From the NCBI GenBank assembly GCA_937925515.1, contig CALALP010000044.1, forward strand, positions 31,091 through 95,090: a stretch of DNA of 64,000 nucleotides, read 5' to 3'. The notes under the pieces were generated by a model. That model did no database searches. It was not told the origin of the DNA and was given only the letters and a program-made list of their open reading frames with translations. A program made the position numbers and the translations under genes. Each line of letters starts with the position of its first letter. The first letter of the stretch is position 1. The stretch is from an uncultured Lachnoanaerobaculum sp. Its GTDB lineage: Bacteria; Bacillota; Clostridia; Lachnospirales; Lachnospiraceae. Below are positions 32,319 through 41,466 of this stretch, one piece after another.

Positions 32319-33278
32319 ATGAAAAAATTTATAAATGTTTCAATACTGATAATAAGCTCTATTTTTATTTCACTATCAACCAACTTTATATCTAAGGCAA
32401 ACAGCTGGAATAAAACTGATACCGGTTGGGAATTTATTTCAAATGGCGAAGTTCTTAAAAGCACTTGGTTAGCTGAAACTATTCCTGTTGGAAATAAAAG
32501 AACTTGGTATTATCTTGATTCTAATGGAAAAATGGTAACAGGTTGGACTACTTCTGGTAATGGTTGGTACTATTTAGCACAAAACGGCGTAATGCAAACA
32601 GGTTGGCTACAAGATAATAATAACTGGTATTTTTTAGATTCTTCAGGGAAAATGCAGGTAGGTTGGCTTTATTATAATGATAACTGGTACTTTTTAAATG
32701 CTTACGGACAAATGCTTACAGGCTGGGTGCTTGACAATGGAAAGTCCTACTATCTCGATAAAACTTCAGGCTATATGCTTACTTCTACTACAACCCCTGA
32801 CGGAAACCAAGTAGATGAAAATGGAGTTTACATTTCAAATTCAAATAGTTCAAACTCTAATAAAGTTAGTAACACTTCACAAGAAACATTTTCTTCACAA
32901 GCAGAAAATGAAGTCCTTAATCTGGTAAATATTGAAAGAGAAAAAAATGGACTTGCTCCTCTACACTTAAACCAAATCTTAGTAGACGGTGCTAAAATAA
33001 GGGCTAAAGAAATAGTAACATCTTTTAGTCATACAAGACCTGATGGCAGTAAACCTTACACCGTATTTCCGGGTGGAGATTTTGCAGCATACTTTAACCA
33101 TGTTGGTGAAAATATTGCTTATGGTCAACTTGATGCAGCTGAAGTTATGGATGGTTGGATGAATTCCGAGGGGCATAGAGCAAATATCTTAAATCCTAAA
33201 TTTACAAGTATCGGTATTGGTTGTTATGAGTCAGGTGGTATATTATATTGGGTACAAATGTTTGGAAGGGAGTATTAA
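32319..33278 (+). CDS. Secreted CAP (SCP/YkwD) protein with choline-binding-type repeats
   Basis: About 319 residues from ATG 32319. A signal peptide (KKFINVSILIISSIFISLST) is followed by about five aromatic wall-binding repeats of the GW...YYL type, e.g. GWTTSGNGWYYLAQNGVMQ and GWLQDNNNWYFLDSSGKMQ. After a Ser/Asn linker comes a CAP domain with NLVNIEREKNGLAPL, SFSHTRPDGSKP, VGENIAYG and GHRANILNP. It is exported and probably held on wall polymers; CAP proteins in Firmicutes are mostly of unknown activity. The downstream VOC gene begins 1 nt after its stop. Confidence 0.9.
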   Translation: MKKFINVSILIISSIFISLSTNFISKANSWNKTDTGWEFISNGEVLKSTWLAETIPVGNKRTWYYLDSNGKMVTGWTTSGNGWYYLAQNGVMQTGWLQDNNNWYFLDSSGKMQVGWLYYNDNWYFLNAYGQMLTGWVLDNGKSYYLDKTSGYMLTSTTTPDGNQVDENGVYISNSNSSNSNKVSNTSQETFSSQAENEVLNLVNIEREKNGLAPLHLNQILVDGAKIRAKEIVTSFSHTRPDGSKPYTVFPGGDFAAYFNHVGENIAYGQLDAAEVMDGWMNSEGHRANILNPKFTSIGIGCYESGGILYWVQMFGREY

Positions 33279-33279
33279 T

Positions 33280-33651
33280 ATGTTTACTTTTAATCACTTT
33301 AATTTTAATGTTTTAAACCTTGAAAAAAGCCTTGAATTTTATGATAAGGCACTTAATCTTAAGCCAATAAGAACTAAAGAATCAAATGACGGTTCTTTCA
33401 AACTTGTCTATCTTTCTGATTCTAAAACCAACTTTACCTTGGAACTTACTTGGCTTAGAGATAGAAAAGAACCTTATAATCTCGGAGAATTGGAGTATCA
33501 TCTGGCACTTGAGGCAGAAAATTATGATGAGGCACATAAAAAACATCTTGAAATGGGTGTGATATGTTATGAAAACCCAAGTATGGGAATTTATTTTATA
33601 GCAGACCCTGACGGCTATTGGATTGAGATAATCCCTGCTAAAAATAGATAA
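33280..33651 (+). CDS. VOC-family protein, lactoylglutathione lyase-like
   Basis: A 123-residue glyoxalase-fold protein from ATG 33280 with AAGGGAG upstream. NHFNFNVLNLEKSLEFYDKA starts it with a metal His, NFTLELTWLRDR gives a Glu, LEYHLALEAE a second His, and DPDGYWIEIIP the last Glu, so the four ligands of glyoxalase I are present. It may detoxify methylglyoxal using a thiol other than glutathione. It is coupled to the CAP gene and 14 nt before maf. Confidence 0.85.
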   Translation: MFTFNHFNFNVLNLEKSLEFYDKALNLKPIRTKESNDGSFKLVYLSDSKTNFTLELTWLRDRKEPYNLGELEYHLALEAENYDEAHKKHLEMGVICYENPSMGIYFIADPDGYWIEIIPAKNR

Positions 33652-33665
33652 TTACAGGAGAACTT

Positions 33666-34253
33666 ATGTTTAAAATAATTTTAGCCTCTGCCTCCCCAAG
33701 GCGTAAGGAATTACTTTCAAAAATCTATAAAGATTTTGAAATCATAGTTTCAGATAAAGAAACTTCTATCGATACCGATGAGCCGACAACATTTTGTGTA
33801 AGACAGGCAAAACAAAAAGGAGTAGACATTTACGAAAAAGCAATTAATCTATTCCCAAACACAAAACTTTTAGTCCTATCTTTTGATACAGTTGTATCTA
33901 TTGATAACAAGATACTTGGAAAGCCCTTAGATAAAGCAGATGCCAAGAAAATGCTTGAAAAACTTTCAGGAAGAGAACATAAAGTCTATACAGGAGTCTG
34001 CATAGCTGCAAACCTTGAAAACTTTTATTTAAATACTTTTTTTGAGGAAACCAATGTAAGAGTAGCAAATTTATCTGATTCTGAAATAGAAAGTTATTTA
34101 AATACTGATGATTATAAAGACAAAGCAGGTTCTTATGGCATACAAGGCAGTTTTTCCAAATTTATAACAGGCATAGACGGCGACTTTTATAATGTAATGG
34201 GACTTCCGATTGCCTCGCTGTATCAAAAGTTAAAGGAGTTAAAGTTGGAGTAA
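33666..34253 (+). CDS. maf: Maf-like nucleoside triphosphate pyrophosphatase
   Basis: A 195-residue Maf protein: ILASASPRRKELLSKI at the N-terminus, VLSFDTVVSIDNKILGKP, LSGREHKVYTGV and DKAGSYGIQGSFSKFI. Maf enzymes hydrolyse dTTP/UTP or modified nucleotides to monophosphates. The residue pair before Asp in the FDTVV motif is SF rather than the usual GA, a small deviation. It ends the short plus-strand block and converges on a decayed gene across hairpin P3. Confidence 0.92.
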   Translation: MFKIILASASPRRKELLSKIYKDFEIIVSDKETSIDTDEPTTFCVRQAKQKGVDIYEKAINLFPNTKLLVLSFDTVVSIDNKILGKPLDKADAKKMLEKLSGREHKVYTGVCIAANLENFYLNTFFEETNVRVANLSDSEIESYLNTDDYKDKAGSYGIQGSFSKFITGIDGDFYNVMGLPIASLYQKLKELKLE

Positions 34254-34270
34254 AGTTTTTACTTAAAAAG

Positions 34271-34292
34271 GGGGTTATGGGGGGTTATGGGG
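34271..34292. repeat. Two tandem 10-bp units beside hairpin P3
   Basis: GGGGTTATGG occurs twice in direct succession, followed by GG that starts the hairpin. This looks like slippage duplication at a G-rich site. Confidence 0.6.
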
Positions 34293-34322
34293 CATTTCCT
34301 CGCCGACGGCGAGGAAATGCCC
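34290..34322. terminator. Perfect GC-rich hairpin P3 between maf and the remnant
   Basis: 16-bp perfect arms (GGGCATTTCCTCGCCG) around a single centre base, between convergent units. No U-tract on either side. It has the CTCGCC/GGCGAG core of P1 and P2. Confidence 0.55.
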
Positions 34323-34343
34323 ACTACTCCTACTCAATTATGA

Positions 34344-34945
34344 TTAAAAATTAGCAAAATTTTTATAATCATCTATAGTAATACTGTTTGTTTTAAATAT
34401 CTTTTTTTCCATGCTTATTATGTAATTAAAACCTAATATTTTTTTAGCTTTTTCTAAGTCAATCCTAGATAGTACCTTTTTTGTGTAAGGTCTTTTTGAA
34501 TTTATATTAGTTATAGATAACAAAAACCTTTTTATAACTTCACTATTCAATATAATAGTTGTTATCATTGCTTTTTTTTCGTCATTAAAACTTAAAAAAT
34601 AACAAGTATCGTCTAACATAATAGGTTTATCTGATTTTAACATTATAAAAATAGCCTCTTTATAAAAGCCGGATATTGCAACTTTATATTTACTAAAAGA
34701 ATACTCTCCTATTCCAAATATTGAAAACTTAGGAGTATTTTTATATATAATACTCTTTCTTGATGATAGATTTTCTTCATAACTATTTAAATAATTCCAC
34801 AACCTTGGACTTTTAGACTTAATATACTCTGTATCCTCTCCTACCTTAGATTGTGTAATTATTACATATTTTCTTATTTCATTATTGCTTTTATATTTTT
34901 TTATATCACTACTTTTTAGTAATGGATAAACTAATATATCTTCTA
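34344..34945 (-). pseudogene. Remnant of a DNA methyltransferase C-terminal specificity domain
   Basis: About 200 codons read VYPLLKSSDIKKY, LNSYEENLSSRKSIIYKN, FSIFGIGEYSFSKYKVAISG, KPIMLDDTCYFLSF and KRPYTKKVLSRIDL. This is the pattern of the target-recognition (TaqI-like) end of N6-adenine methyltransferases of type II/IIG systems. The catalytic NPPY/NPPF motif and the SAM domain are missing, so it cannot methylate. The frame runs on to 34988, but its first ~14 codons are an out-of-frame reading of an hsdM fragment, so the true join is near 34945. A remnant, not a working gene. Confidence 0.7.
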
Positions 34946-35215
34946 TGTTTTGAAAGTCCTGTTTCCAAGGTATTAAAAATTTTCTCAAATACTTTTTTAT
35001 GAGTTGGATTTATAAGTCTTGCAAATGCTGACAATGCAGTACTAACTTTTGACGCATCAAAGTCTTTGCCCATTTCAAGCCAAGTTGAAAAGAGATTTTC
35101 ATAAGCTATAAAATATAAAGCCTAGTATATAATCCTTATATTCATTTGCCTCTATTTTAGAACGCATACTATTTGCAGATTCCCAAATCTTAGTTGCAAG
35201 CTGTTGTTTATTCAT
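34946..35215 (-). pseudogene. Decayed hsdM: N-terminal piece plus frameshifted second piece
   Basis: From ATG 35215, 38 codons read MNKQQLATKIWESANSMRSK and then IEANEYKDYILGFIFYSL before a TGA, which is the N-terminus of type I methyltransferase subunit HsdM. In another frame from about 35106 the DNA reads ENLFSTWLEMGKDFDASK and then LINPTHKKVFEKIFNTLETG, a region that lies further along in intact HsdM. An internal deletion, a frameshift and a 3' truncation are all visible. No hsdS or hsdR is nearby. Confidence 0.75.
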
Positions 35216-35253
35216 CTATCTATCCTCTATTTTCTATAATATTTGTAACTTCC

Positions 35254-35877
35254 TTATTCTTCTGCCCTTAAATGTTTCTTTATTCTCTGAACTAACATAT
35301 CGAGAGCAACTGCATTTTTCCCACCCTCAGGGATTATTATATCTGCTTTTCTTTTACTTGGTTCTACAAACTGCTCATGCATAGGCTTTACAGTCTGCAA
35401 ATATTGATTTATAACACTTTCAAGTGTTCTTTCACGTTTTTTGACATCTCTTTTAATTCGTCTTAAAACTCTTACATCTGCGTCAGTATCTACAAACACC
35501 TTAATATCCATTAAATCTCTAAGTTCCGGTTCTGAAAATATAAGTATTCCCTCTACTACAATAGCAGGGGCAGGTTTTACTAGAACAACTTTATCTGAAC
35601 GGCTATGTATAGTAAAGTCATAAACAGGCATTTCTATCGCCTTTCCCTCTTTAAGTTCTCTAAGGTGTTTACATAAAAGTTCAGACTCAAATGCATCCGG
35701 ATGGTCATAGTTAAGCTTTTCTCTTTCAGAAAATTCTAAATCATCATTTGCCTTATAATAATTATCATGTCTTAAAATGCTGACCTCTTCTTCTCCAAAT
35801 TTTTCCAAAAGTTTATTTGCCAGTGTACTTTTTCCACTTCCTGTACCACCTGCTATACCTATAACTATTGTATTCAT
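35254..35877 (-). CDS. udk: Uridine kinase
   Basis: A 207-residue P-loop kinase with GIAGGTGSGKSTLANKL, the nucleoside-binding HDNYYKANDDL and DHPDAFESELL, and RRIKRDVKKRERT. It phosphorylates uridine and cytidine in pyrimidine salvage. In B. subtilis udk sits in the yrr operon with trmR and trhP, whereas here it is about 33 kb away, so the cluster has been split. It follows the ThrE half gene. Confidence 0.95.
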   Translation of the reverse strand: MNTIVIGIAGGTGSGKSTLANKLLEKFGEEEVSILRHDNYYKANDDLEFSEREKLNYDHPDAFESELLCKHLRELKEGKAIEMPVYDFTIHSRSDKVVLVKPAPAIVVEGILIFSEPELRDLMDIKVFVDTDADVRVLRRIKRDVKKRERTLESVINQYLQTVKPMHEQFVEPSKRKADIIIPEGGKNAVALDMLVQRIKKHLRAEE

Positions 35878-35892
35878 ACTTCACCTGCCTTA

Positions 35893-36339
35893 TTAATGTT
35901 TTTTAATCTTCTTTACTAATGTATCAAATGTCTTTTGAGGAATTTCAAATGAAAGTAAAATTGCTAAAACTATTGCTATGGCAATAAGAGTAGTCCCTCT
36001 ACTAAAGGTGTTTATATCTGAGGCATCATTTCTCATATACGCATCAAATGTTTCATAGACTTTTACCCCCGGAACTAATGGAAATATTCCCGGAACTAAG
36101 AACATAGTTGCAGGACATCTAAATATAATTCCTGAAAATCTTGAGATACAGACTACTATAAATGCAGCTATAAATATTGCAACGCTTTCTTGAATTGAAA
36201 AAAAATTAAATGCTATCAAATAAATAAGCCAACCTATTGCACCTACAAGACCACAAACAAAATATATTCTAGTTTGTACTTCATAAAGAATTGCAAATGC
36301 AAGTGTCCCCAAAAAGGCGGCTATAAATTGTGCTATCAT
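35893..36339 (-). CDS. Threonine/serine exporter half-protein (ThrE_2 domain)
   Basis: A 148-residue membrane protein with about four or five helices: GLVGAIGWLIYLIAF, VAIFIAAFIVVCISR and the family motif CPATMFLVPGIFPLVPGVKV. It matches the ThrE_2 (DUF3815) half of the ThrE exporter. The larger DUF1212 half, usually the adjacent gene, is absent here. It overlaps the helicase stop by 4 nt. Its function alone is doubtful; the partner may be encoded elsewhere. Confidence 0.83.
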   Translation of the reverse strand: MIAQFIAAFLGTLAFAILYEVQTRIYFVCGLVGAIGWLIYLIAFNFFSIQESVAIFIAAFIVVCISRFSGIIFRCPATMFLVPGIFPLVPGVKVYETFDAYMRNDASDINTFSRGTTLIAIAIVLAILLSFEIPQKTFDTLVKKIKKH

Positions 36340-38174
36340 TTCTTTCCTCCCATAATTTCCTTTACAAAATCAGATAATTTATTTTTCTTGTGAAAGCTAG
36401 AATCCGAGCTATAAATATAGAGTCTATTTTTAGCCCTAGTCATTGCTACATAAAACATTCGTCTTTCCTCTTCCATATCCTCAATGGACGTTGCTTTTTT
36501 ATGAGGTGTTATACCGTTGTTTGCCTCTATTATATAAACTATCTCATATTCCAAGCCTTTTGAGGAATGAAAGGTCATAAGTCTTACTCCCTCTGTTTCA
36601 TTTTCCCTTTTATTTTTTCTTTTTTCCTCAAGCATTTTCTTATACTCTTCAATATGTACAAACCAACTATTTATATCATCAAAGTTAGATGCACTTGTTT
36701 CAAGTTCGGTTAGTATATCAAATATATCATCAATTTCTATTGTCTGTTCCTTGCAAAATTCCTCTAAAAACTCATCATAGCCTAAGGTTTTTCTTATAAA
36801 TCTAATTGCTGTTAAGGGTTTAAGTGTTGATATAATGTCCAATGCTCTCTCAAACTCCTTGATTCTTTCTATCATAAATGGCTTATCTTTGTAATATTCA
36901 TATAATGGCAAAAGACTTGAAACAAAATTCATTGCCTCTCTTTTTATATATCTATTTGGGCGATTTATAATTCTAAGTAAATCCTGTCTTTTTCCTATCC
37001 CTAAACTAAGTTTAAGATATGAAAGTATATCTTTTGAAACCCAATGAGTATATAAATTTGGCATATTGTCTTTTATTACAAAGGGTAAATTATGTTGCAT
37101 TAAAAATTCAACTAAAAGTCTTGGTTGAATATTTGTTCTATAAAGTATTGCTATTTCATTTAAGTTTACACCTAGTTTTATATAATTTTTTATATCATTT
37201 ACAATGCTTTTATTTTCAGCAATGGCAGATTTAAAGCGAATTATGTCTACATTTTTACCTGTTCCCCTAAAAGCTTTGACTTCTTTTTCAAACCTTGTTT
37301 TATTATGTAAAATAAGTTTTTTTGCAGCAGCGACTATTTGAATTGTAGACCTGAAATTAATGTCTAAAATCACAACGCTTGCCTTAGGATAATCATTTTT
37401 AAAACCTAGCATTATCTCAGGCTTTGCCCCTCTAAATCTATAGATAGATTGGTCATCATCTCCGACAATAGTAAGGTTAGCGTCTTTACCTGCAATCATT
37501 TTAATAACTTCATATTGTAAAAAATTTATATCCTGAAATTCATCTACTAAAATATATCTATATTTATTTTCAAGTGCACATCTTATGTCCTCTCTTTGTG
37601 AAAGTAAATCATAAGTCATTATAAGCATGTCTTCAAAATCTATCTTTTTTAAAATACCAAGTTTTTTCTCATATTCTTCAAAAACCTGCCTAAAGCTATC
37701 AGCCGGACAGGTTTTTGAATAGTAATATGTTAAGTCAATTCTATCTTCTTTTACAAGTGCAATTTCAGATAAAATCTCATTTATAATGTTTGAGGTATCT
37801 TCTCCTTTTTTTATCAAATTTTTATCAAATATTATTTCCCTTATAATTTCAACTTTTTCGTCCTCAAGTGCAACTTGATTTACGCTATAGCCGTAGGCTT
37901 TCCTTATAATATTAAAGAAAACTGAGTGAAATGTTCCCCAAGTAACTCTTTTTCTTCCTGCTATATTTTCAAATCTCTCCTGCATTTGCAAGGCGGCCGC
38001 TTTTGAAAATGTAACTACAAGTATATTTTCAGGCAAGACATTCAGCTTTTCAATTAGATATTTTACTCTATTAGTTATTACAAATGTCTTACCTGAACCC
38101 GGACCTGCTAAAACCATAAGAGGGCCTTTGCCATATTCAATAGCAATTTTTTGATTTTTACTGAATTTACTCAA
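36336..38174 (-). CDS. UvrD/Rep-family superfamily 1 DNA helicase (short form)
   Basis: A 612-residue SF1A helicase with motif I VLAGPGSGKTFVITNR, Ia VTFSKAAALQMQER, II YILVDEFQDINFLQYEVI, III GDDDQSIYRFRGA, V MTFHSSKGLEYEIVYI and VI EERRMFYVAMTRAKNRLYI. It unwinds DNA 3'-5'. It is shorter than PcrA/UvrD (about 720-750), mainly lacking the C-terminal tail, so it is probably a paralogue of PcrA rather than the main enzyme. It lies 4 nt after gltX. Confidence 0.9.
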   Translation of the reverse strand: MSKFSKNQKIAIEYGKGPLMVLAGPGSGKTFVITNRVKYLIEKLNVLPENILVVTFSKAAALQMQERFENIAGRKRVTWGTFHSVFFNIIRKAYGYSVNQVALEDEKVEIIREIIFDKNLIKKGEDTSNIINEILSEIALVKEDRIDLTYYYSKTCPADSFRQVFEEYEKKLGILKKIDFEDMLIMTYDLLSQREDIRCALENKYRYILVDEFQDINFLQYEVIKMIAGKDANLTIVGDDDQSIYRFRGAKPEIMLGFKNDYPKASVVILDINFRSTIQIVAAAKKLILHNKTRFEKEVKAFRGTGKNVDIIRFKSAIAENKSIVNDIKNYIKLGVNLNEIAILYRTNIQPRLLVEFLMQHNLPFVIKDNMPNLYTHWVSKDILSYLKLSLGIGKRQDLLRIINRPNRYIKREAMNFVSSLLPLYEYYKDKPFMIERIKEFERALDIISTLKPLTAIRFIRKTLGYDEFLEEFCKEQTIEIDDIFDILTELETSASNFDDINSWFVHIEEYKKMLEEKRKNKRENETEGVRLMTFHSSKGLEYEIVYIIEANNGITPHKKATSIEDMEEERRMFYVAMTRAKNRLYIYSSDSSFHKKNKLSDFVKEIMGGKK

Positions 38175-38178
38175 AATA

Positions 38179-39636
38179 TTACTCCATATTAGATTTAAGT
38201 CTATTTATACCGTCTTTTATTCTAGCTATTGATTCCTCTTTTCCTATAATTTCCATAATTTCAGTAGCACCTGCAGGTGTAGAAAGCTTTCCTGATAGAG
38301 CAGTTCTTATAGGCCACATTACAAAGCCTACCTTAAGTCCTTTTTCCCTTATATATTTTGAGAGTGTTTCATAAAGACTGTCATTTGTATAATCATCATG
38401 TTTTTCTAAGATTGGTAATACTTCCTCAAGCACTTGTAGAGAGTTTTCCTTATTTGTTTTCATTTTTTTATGAATATACATATCAGTGTCATAGTCAGCT
38501 AGGCTCTCAAAAAAGGCAATATGTTCTTTAATGTCTAAAAATGTTTCTATTCTAGTTTTTATCATCTTAGATATTTTCACAAGGTCAAGAGGTTTCTTTA
38601 TAACCTCGGTTATATAAGGCTTTGCCATTTCAAAAAACTTGCTTTCGTCCATAGCCTTTAAGTATTCTCCATTCATCCAACGAAGTTTTACCATATCAAA
38701 GACTGCCGGAGATTTGCTTATATGCTTATAATTAAACTCCTTAACCAATTCTTTAAGTGAAAATATTTCTCTATCACTTTCAGGCGACCAACCTAAAAGC
38801 GATACAAAATTTACTATTGCCTCAGCAAGAAAACCTTGCTCCAATAAATCCTCAAAAGATGAATGACCACTTCTTTTTGAAAGTTTCTTATGTTCTTCAT
38901 TTGTTATAATAGGACAATGAACATAAACAGGAACTTCCCAACCAAATGCCTCATATAGTCTATTATATTTAGGAGATGATGAAAGATACTCACTTCCTCT
39001 TACAACATGTGTAATCTCCATTAAATGGTCATCAATTACATTTGCAAAGTTATAAGTAGGATAACCGTCTGACTTTATAAGTACCATATCGTCAAGTTCA
39101 GCATTATCAACTGAAATATCTCCATAAAGTTCATCATGAAATGTTGTAGTTCCCTCTGTTGGATTATTTTGCCTAATTACATATTTTTTGCCTGCTTTTA
39201 AATTCTCTAAAACTTCCTCTTTTGATAGTCCTAAGCAATGTTTGTCATAGACCATTATTTCCTCATCTTTTACTTTTCTTTTAAGAGTCGCAAGTCTAGC
39301 CTCATCGCAAAAACAATAATATGCCTCTCCCTTTTCAATTAACTTTTTAGCATATTCTAAATAAATACCTTCTTCTTGTCTTTCACTCTGTATATAAGGT
39401 CCATAACCTCCGTCTTTGTCAGGTCCTTCATCATGCTCAAGCCCTGCTAACTTTAATGTATTATAAATAATCTCAGTTGCACCCTCTACATATCTTTCTC
39501 TATCAGTATCTTCTAAGCGAAGTAAAAAATCTCCTCCCTCATGCTTTGCGATTAAGTACGCATATAAAGCAGTTCTTAAATTTCCTACATGCATTCTACC
39601 CGTAGGACTTGGTGCATAACGTGTTCTAATCTTCAT
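38179..39636 (-). CDS. gltX: Glutamyl-tRNA synthetase
   Basis: A 485-residue class I synthetase. The HIGH motif is GRMHVGNLRTALY within TRYAPSPTGRMHVGN, LLRLEDTDRERY follows, and the KMSKS motif is KKLSKRSGHSS. A C-terminal helical anticodon domain is present. As in most Firmicutes it may be non-discriminating and also charge tRNA-Gln, but that cannot be read here. It follows the HerA-like gene by 12 nt. Confidence 0.96.
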   Translation of the reverse strand: MKIRTRYAPSPTGRMHVGNLRTALYAYLIAKHEGGDFLLRLEDTDRERYVEGATEIIYNTLKLAGLEHDEGPDKDGGYGPYIQSERQEEGIYLEYAKKLIEKGEAYYCFCDEARLATLKRKVKDEEIMVYDKHCLGLSKEEVLENLKAGKKYVIRQNNPTEGTTTFHDELYGDISVDNAELDDMVLIKSDGYPTYNFANVIDDHLMEITHVVRGSEYLSSSPKYNRLYEAFGWEVPVYVHCPIITNEEHKKLSKRSGHSSFEDLLEQGFLAEAIVNFVSLLGWSPESDREIFSLKELVKEFNYKHISKSPAVFDMVKLRWMNGEYLKAMDESKFFEMAKPYITEVIKKPLDLVKISKMIKTRIETFLDIKEHIAFFESLADYDTDMYIHKKMKTNKENSLQVLEEVLPILEKHDDYTNDSLYETLSKYIREKGLKVGFVMWPIRTALSGKLSTPAGATEIMEIIGKEESIARIKDGINRLKSNME

Positions 39637-39648
39637 TTTTCTCTACCT

Positions 39649-41244
39649 CTATAATTTAAATAAATTTTTAAGTATACCTCTACCAAGTGATGCTCCTAGA
39701 TTGCCACCTAGTTTTTTTCCAAAACTTCCACCAATGCTCTTACCTAAAGTATTGCCGACTTCTCTACCAACTGTCCCTACAACACTACCTGCAACTATGG
39801 CAACACTTCTTTTAACTCTCCTTTGGTCTGCCGCCTCTTGCTTTTGCCTTTGTTTTTCAAGCTTTTCATTTTCTTTTTGCAAAAGTTTTTCTTGTTTTTG
39901 TGCCTCAATCTCTAAGAGTCTATCATTTTTTTGCTTTTGTCTTAGTTCGTCTTCCTCAATCTTTTTTCTTGCAAGAAATTCATAAGCTGAATCCCTATCT
40001 ATCATGTCCTTGTATTTTTTATTTAAAGGGCTTGCTAAAATAGTGGCTTGTCTTGTTATCTCATCAACAGCTCCCATTAAAGATTGTGGAGGGAGAACAG
40101 TTACTTTTTCTGCAACCGACGGAGAACCGTCATTTGTTATAAAACTTACAACTGCCTCTCCTGTCCCAAGTTCATTGATAACTTCATCTGTTTTAAACTT
40201 AGGATTTACTCTATATGAGTTTGCAGCCGCCTTTACTGCCTTTTGTTCAGCAGGTGTATATGCCCTTAGTGCATGTTGAACTTTGTTTCCAAGTTGGGCT
40301 AAAACACTATCAGGAATATCAGTCGGATTTTGCGTTATAAAAAATACTCCTATACCCTTTGAACGAATTAGTTTTATAACCTGTTCTATTTTATTTAAAA
40401 GTACTTTCGGAGTATCTTTAAATAGTAAATGTGCCTCATCAAAGAAAAATACCATTTTCGGCTTTGGTGTATCCCCTACCTCCGGTAAGTTCTCAAACAG
40501 CTCTGCAAGTAACCATAGCATAAATGAGGAATAGGCAAGTGAATCATTTATAAGACTTGAGGAATCAAGTACATTAATCATTCCTTTTCCACTTGTATCT
40601 TGTGAAAACCAATCTGCTAAATCGAGAGCAGGTTCTCCAAAATAAGTATTTCCACCTCTGCTTTCAAGTGATACAATTCCCCTCATAATAGCACCAATAC
40701 TTTGAGGTGCAATATTTCCGTAAGATTCTCTATAAACTTCTGCATTTTCAGATACATAATTTAACATAGACTTTAAGTCTTTAACATCGATTAAGAGAAG
40801 TCCCTCCTCATCTGCTATCTTAAATACAATATTTAATATATCAGACTGAATTTGATTTAAATTAAGTAGTCTTGCAAGAAGTACAGGGCCAAACTCCGTT
40901 ATAGTAGTTCTAAGAGGTAAACCTTTCTTGCCAAAAATATCCCAAAACATAGTCGGATAAGCTTTAAACTCAAAGTTATTTATCCCAAGCTTTGAAACTC
41001 TTTCTCTTATTTTTTCAGAGTCCACTCCTGATTTGCAGATACCTGAAATATCTCCTTTTACATCTGCTAAAAATACAGGAACTCCTGCATCTGAAAATGC
41101 CTCAGCAAGGACTTTTAAAGTAATTGTTTTTCCACTTCCTGTTGCTCCTGCTATAAGACCATGTCTATTTGCCTTGTCAAGCAAAATATATTGTCCCTCT
41201 AAGTCGGAATTTAATCCAACCAATACTTTATTTTCAAATAACAT
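39649..41244 (-). CDS. HerA-like ATPase, DUF853 (YjgR) family
   Basis: A 531-residue P-loop ATPase with Walker A IAGATGSGKTITLKVLAEAF, PVFLADVKGDISGI, Walker B KMVFFFDEAHLLF and FITQNPTDIPDSVLAQLGNK. A charged coiled coil (about residues 425-475, K/E/Q-rich) precedes a Gly-rich end with repeated GKKLGG/GASLG units. DUF853 proteins resemble HerA/FtsK DNA pumps, but their role in cells is unsettled. It follows the repeat R2. Confidence 0.88.
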   Translation of the reverse strand: MLFENKVLVGLNSDLEGQYILLDKANRHGLIAGATGSGKTITLKVLAEAFSDAGVPVFLADVKGDISGICKSGVDSEKIRERVSKLGINNFEFKAYPTMFWDIFGKKGLPLRTTITEFGPVLLARLLNLNQIQSDILNIVFKIADEEGLLLIDVKDLKSMLNYVSENAEVYRESYGNIAPQSIGAIMRGIVSLESRGGNTYFGEPALDLADWFSQDTSGKGMINVLDSSSLINDSLAYSSFMLWLLAELFENLPEVGDTPKPKMVFFFDEAHLLFKDTPKVLLNKIEQVIKLIRSKGIGVFFITQNPTDIPDSVLAQLGNKVQHALRAYTPAEQKAVKAAANSYRVNPKFKTDEVINELGTGEAVVSFITNDGSPSVAEKVTVLPPQSLMGAVDEITRQATILASPLNKKYKDMIDRDSAYEFLARKKIEEDELRQKQKNDRLLEIEAQKQEKLLQKENEKLEKQRQKQEAADQRRVKRSVAIVAGSVVGTVGREVGNTLGKSIGGSFGKKLGGNLGASLGRGILKNLFKL

Positions 41245-41273
41245 ATTTTCCTCTCTTCTATATTTATTATTAT

Positions 41274-41420
41274 GTGGCTGTTGCGAAATTAATTTTCATT
41301 AGTAACTATGTTTTCCATACAGATACAGAGAAAATTATATTTGCTGGTTTAAAGACTTTCTATTATATATCTTGTCCCCCGTAGGGGGACAAGATATATA
41401 ATAGCTATTTTGTGACACCC
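41274..41420. repeat. MITE-like element R2
   Basis: A 147-bp copy in the gap between the DUF421 gene and the HerA-like gene. It follows the same order as R1: terminal repeat GGCTGTTGCGAAATTAATTT, an AGAGAAAATTATATTTGCTG segment, the CTTGTCCCCC hairpin, and the inverted end ATTTTGTGACACCC. Another end-like sequence (ATTTAATTTTGCTACGCCCC, 41429-41448) follows at once, suggesting a nested or second copy. Confidence 0.68.
41361..41403 (-). terminator. Perfect hairpin inside R2, downstream of the DUF421 gene
   Basis: 20-bp perfect arms ending in CTTGTCCCCC around a GTA loop. It lies 64 nt past the DUF421 stop. Same core as in R1. Confidence 0.55.
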
Positions 41421-41466
41421 ACAAATACACATTTAATTTTGCTACGCCCCTAATAAGTTATAAAAC

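Noticed and set aside
34344..34988. Treating this open frame as an intact gene
   Set aside because: Its first codons are an out-of-frame reading of hsdM and the methyltransferase catalytic domain is missing.
39701..40534. Several open frames on the plus strand opposite the HerA-like gene
   Set aside because: They are low-complexity Ser/Phe/Leu-rich antisense readings of a well-supported gene and have no ribosome sites.
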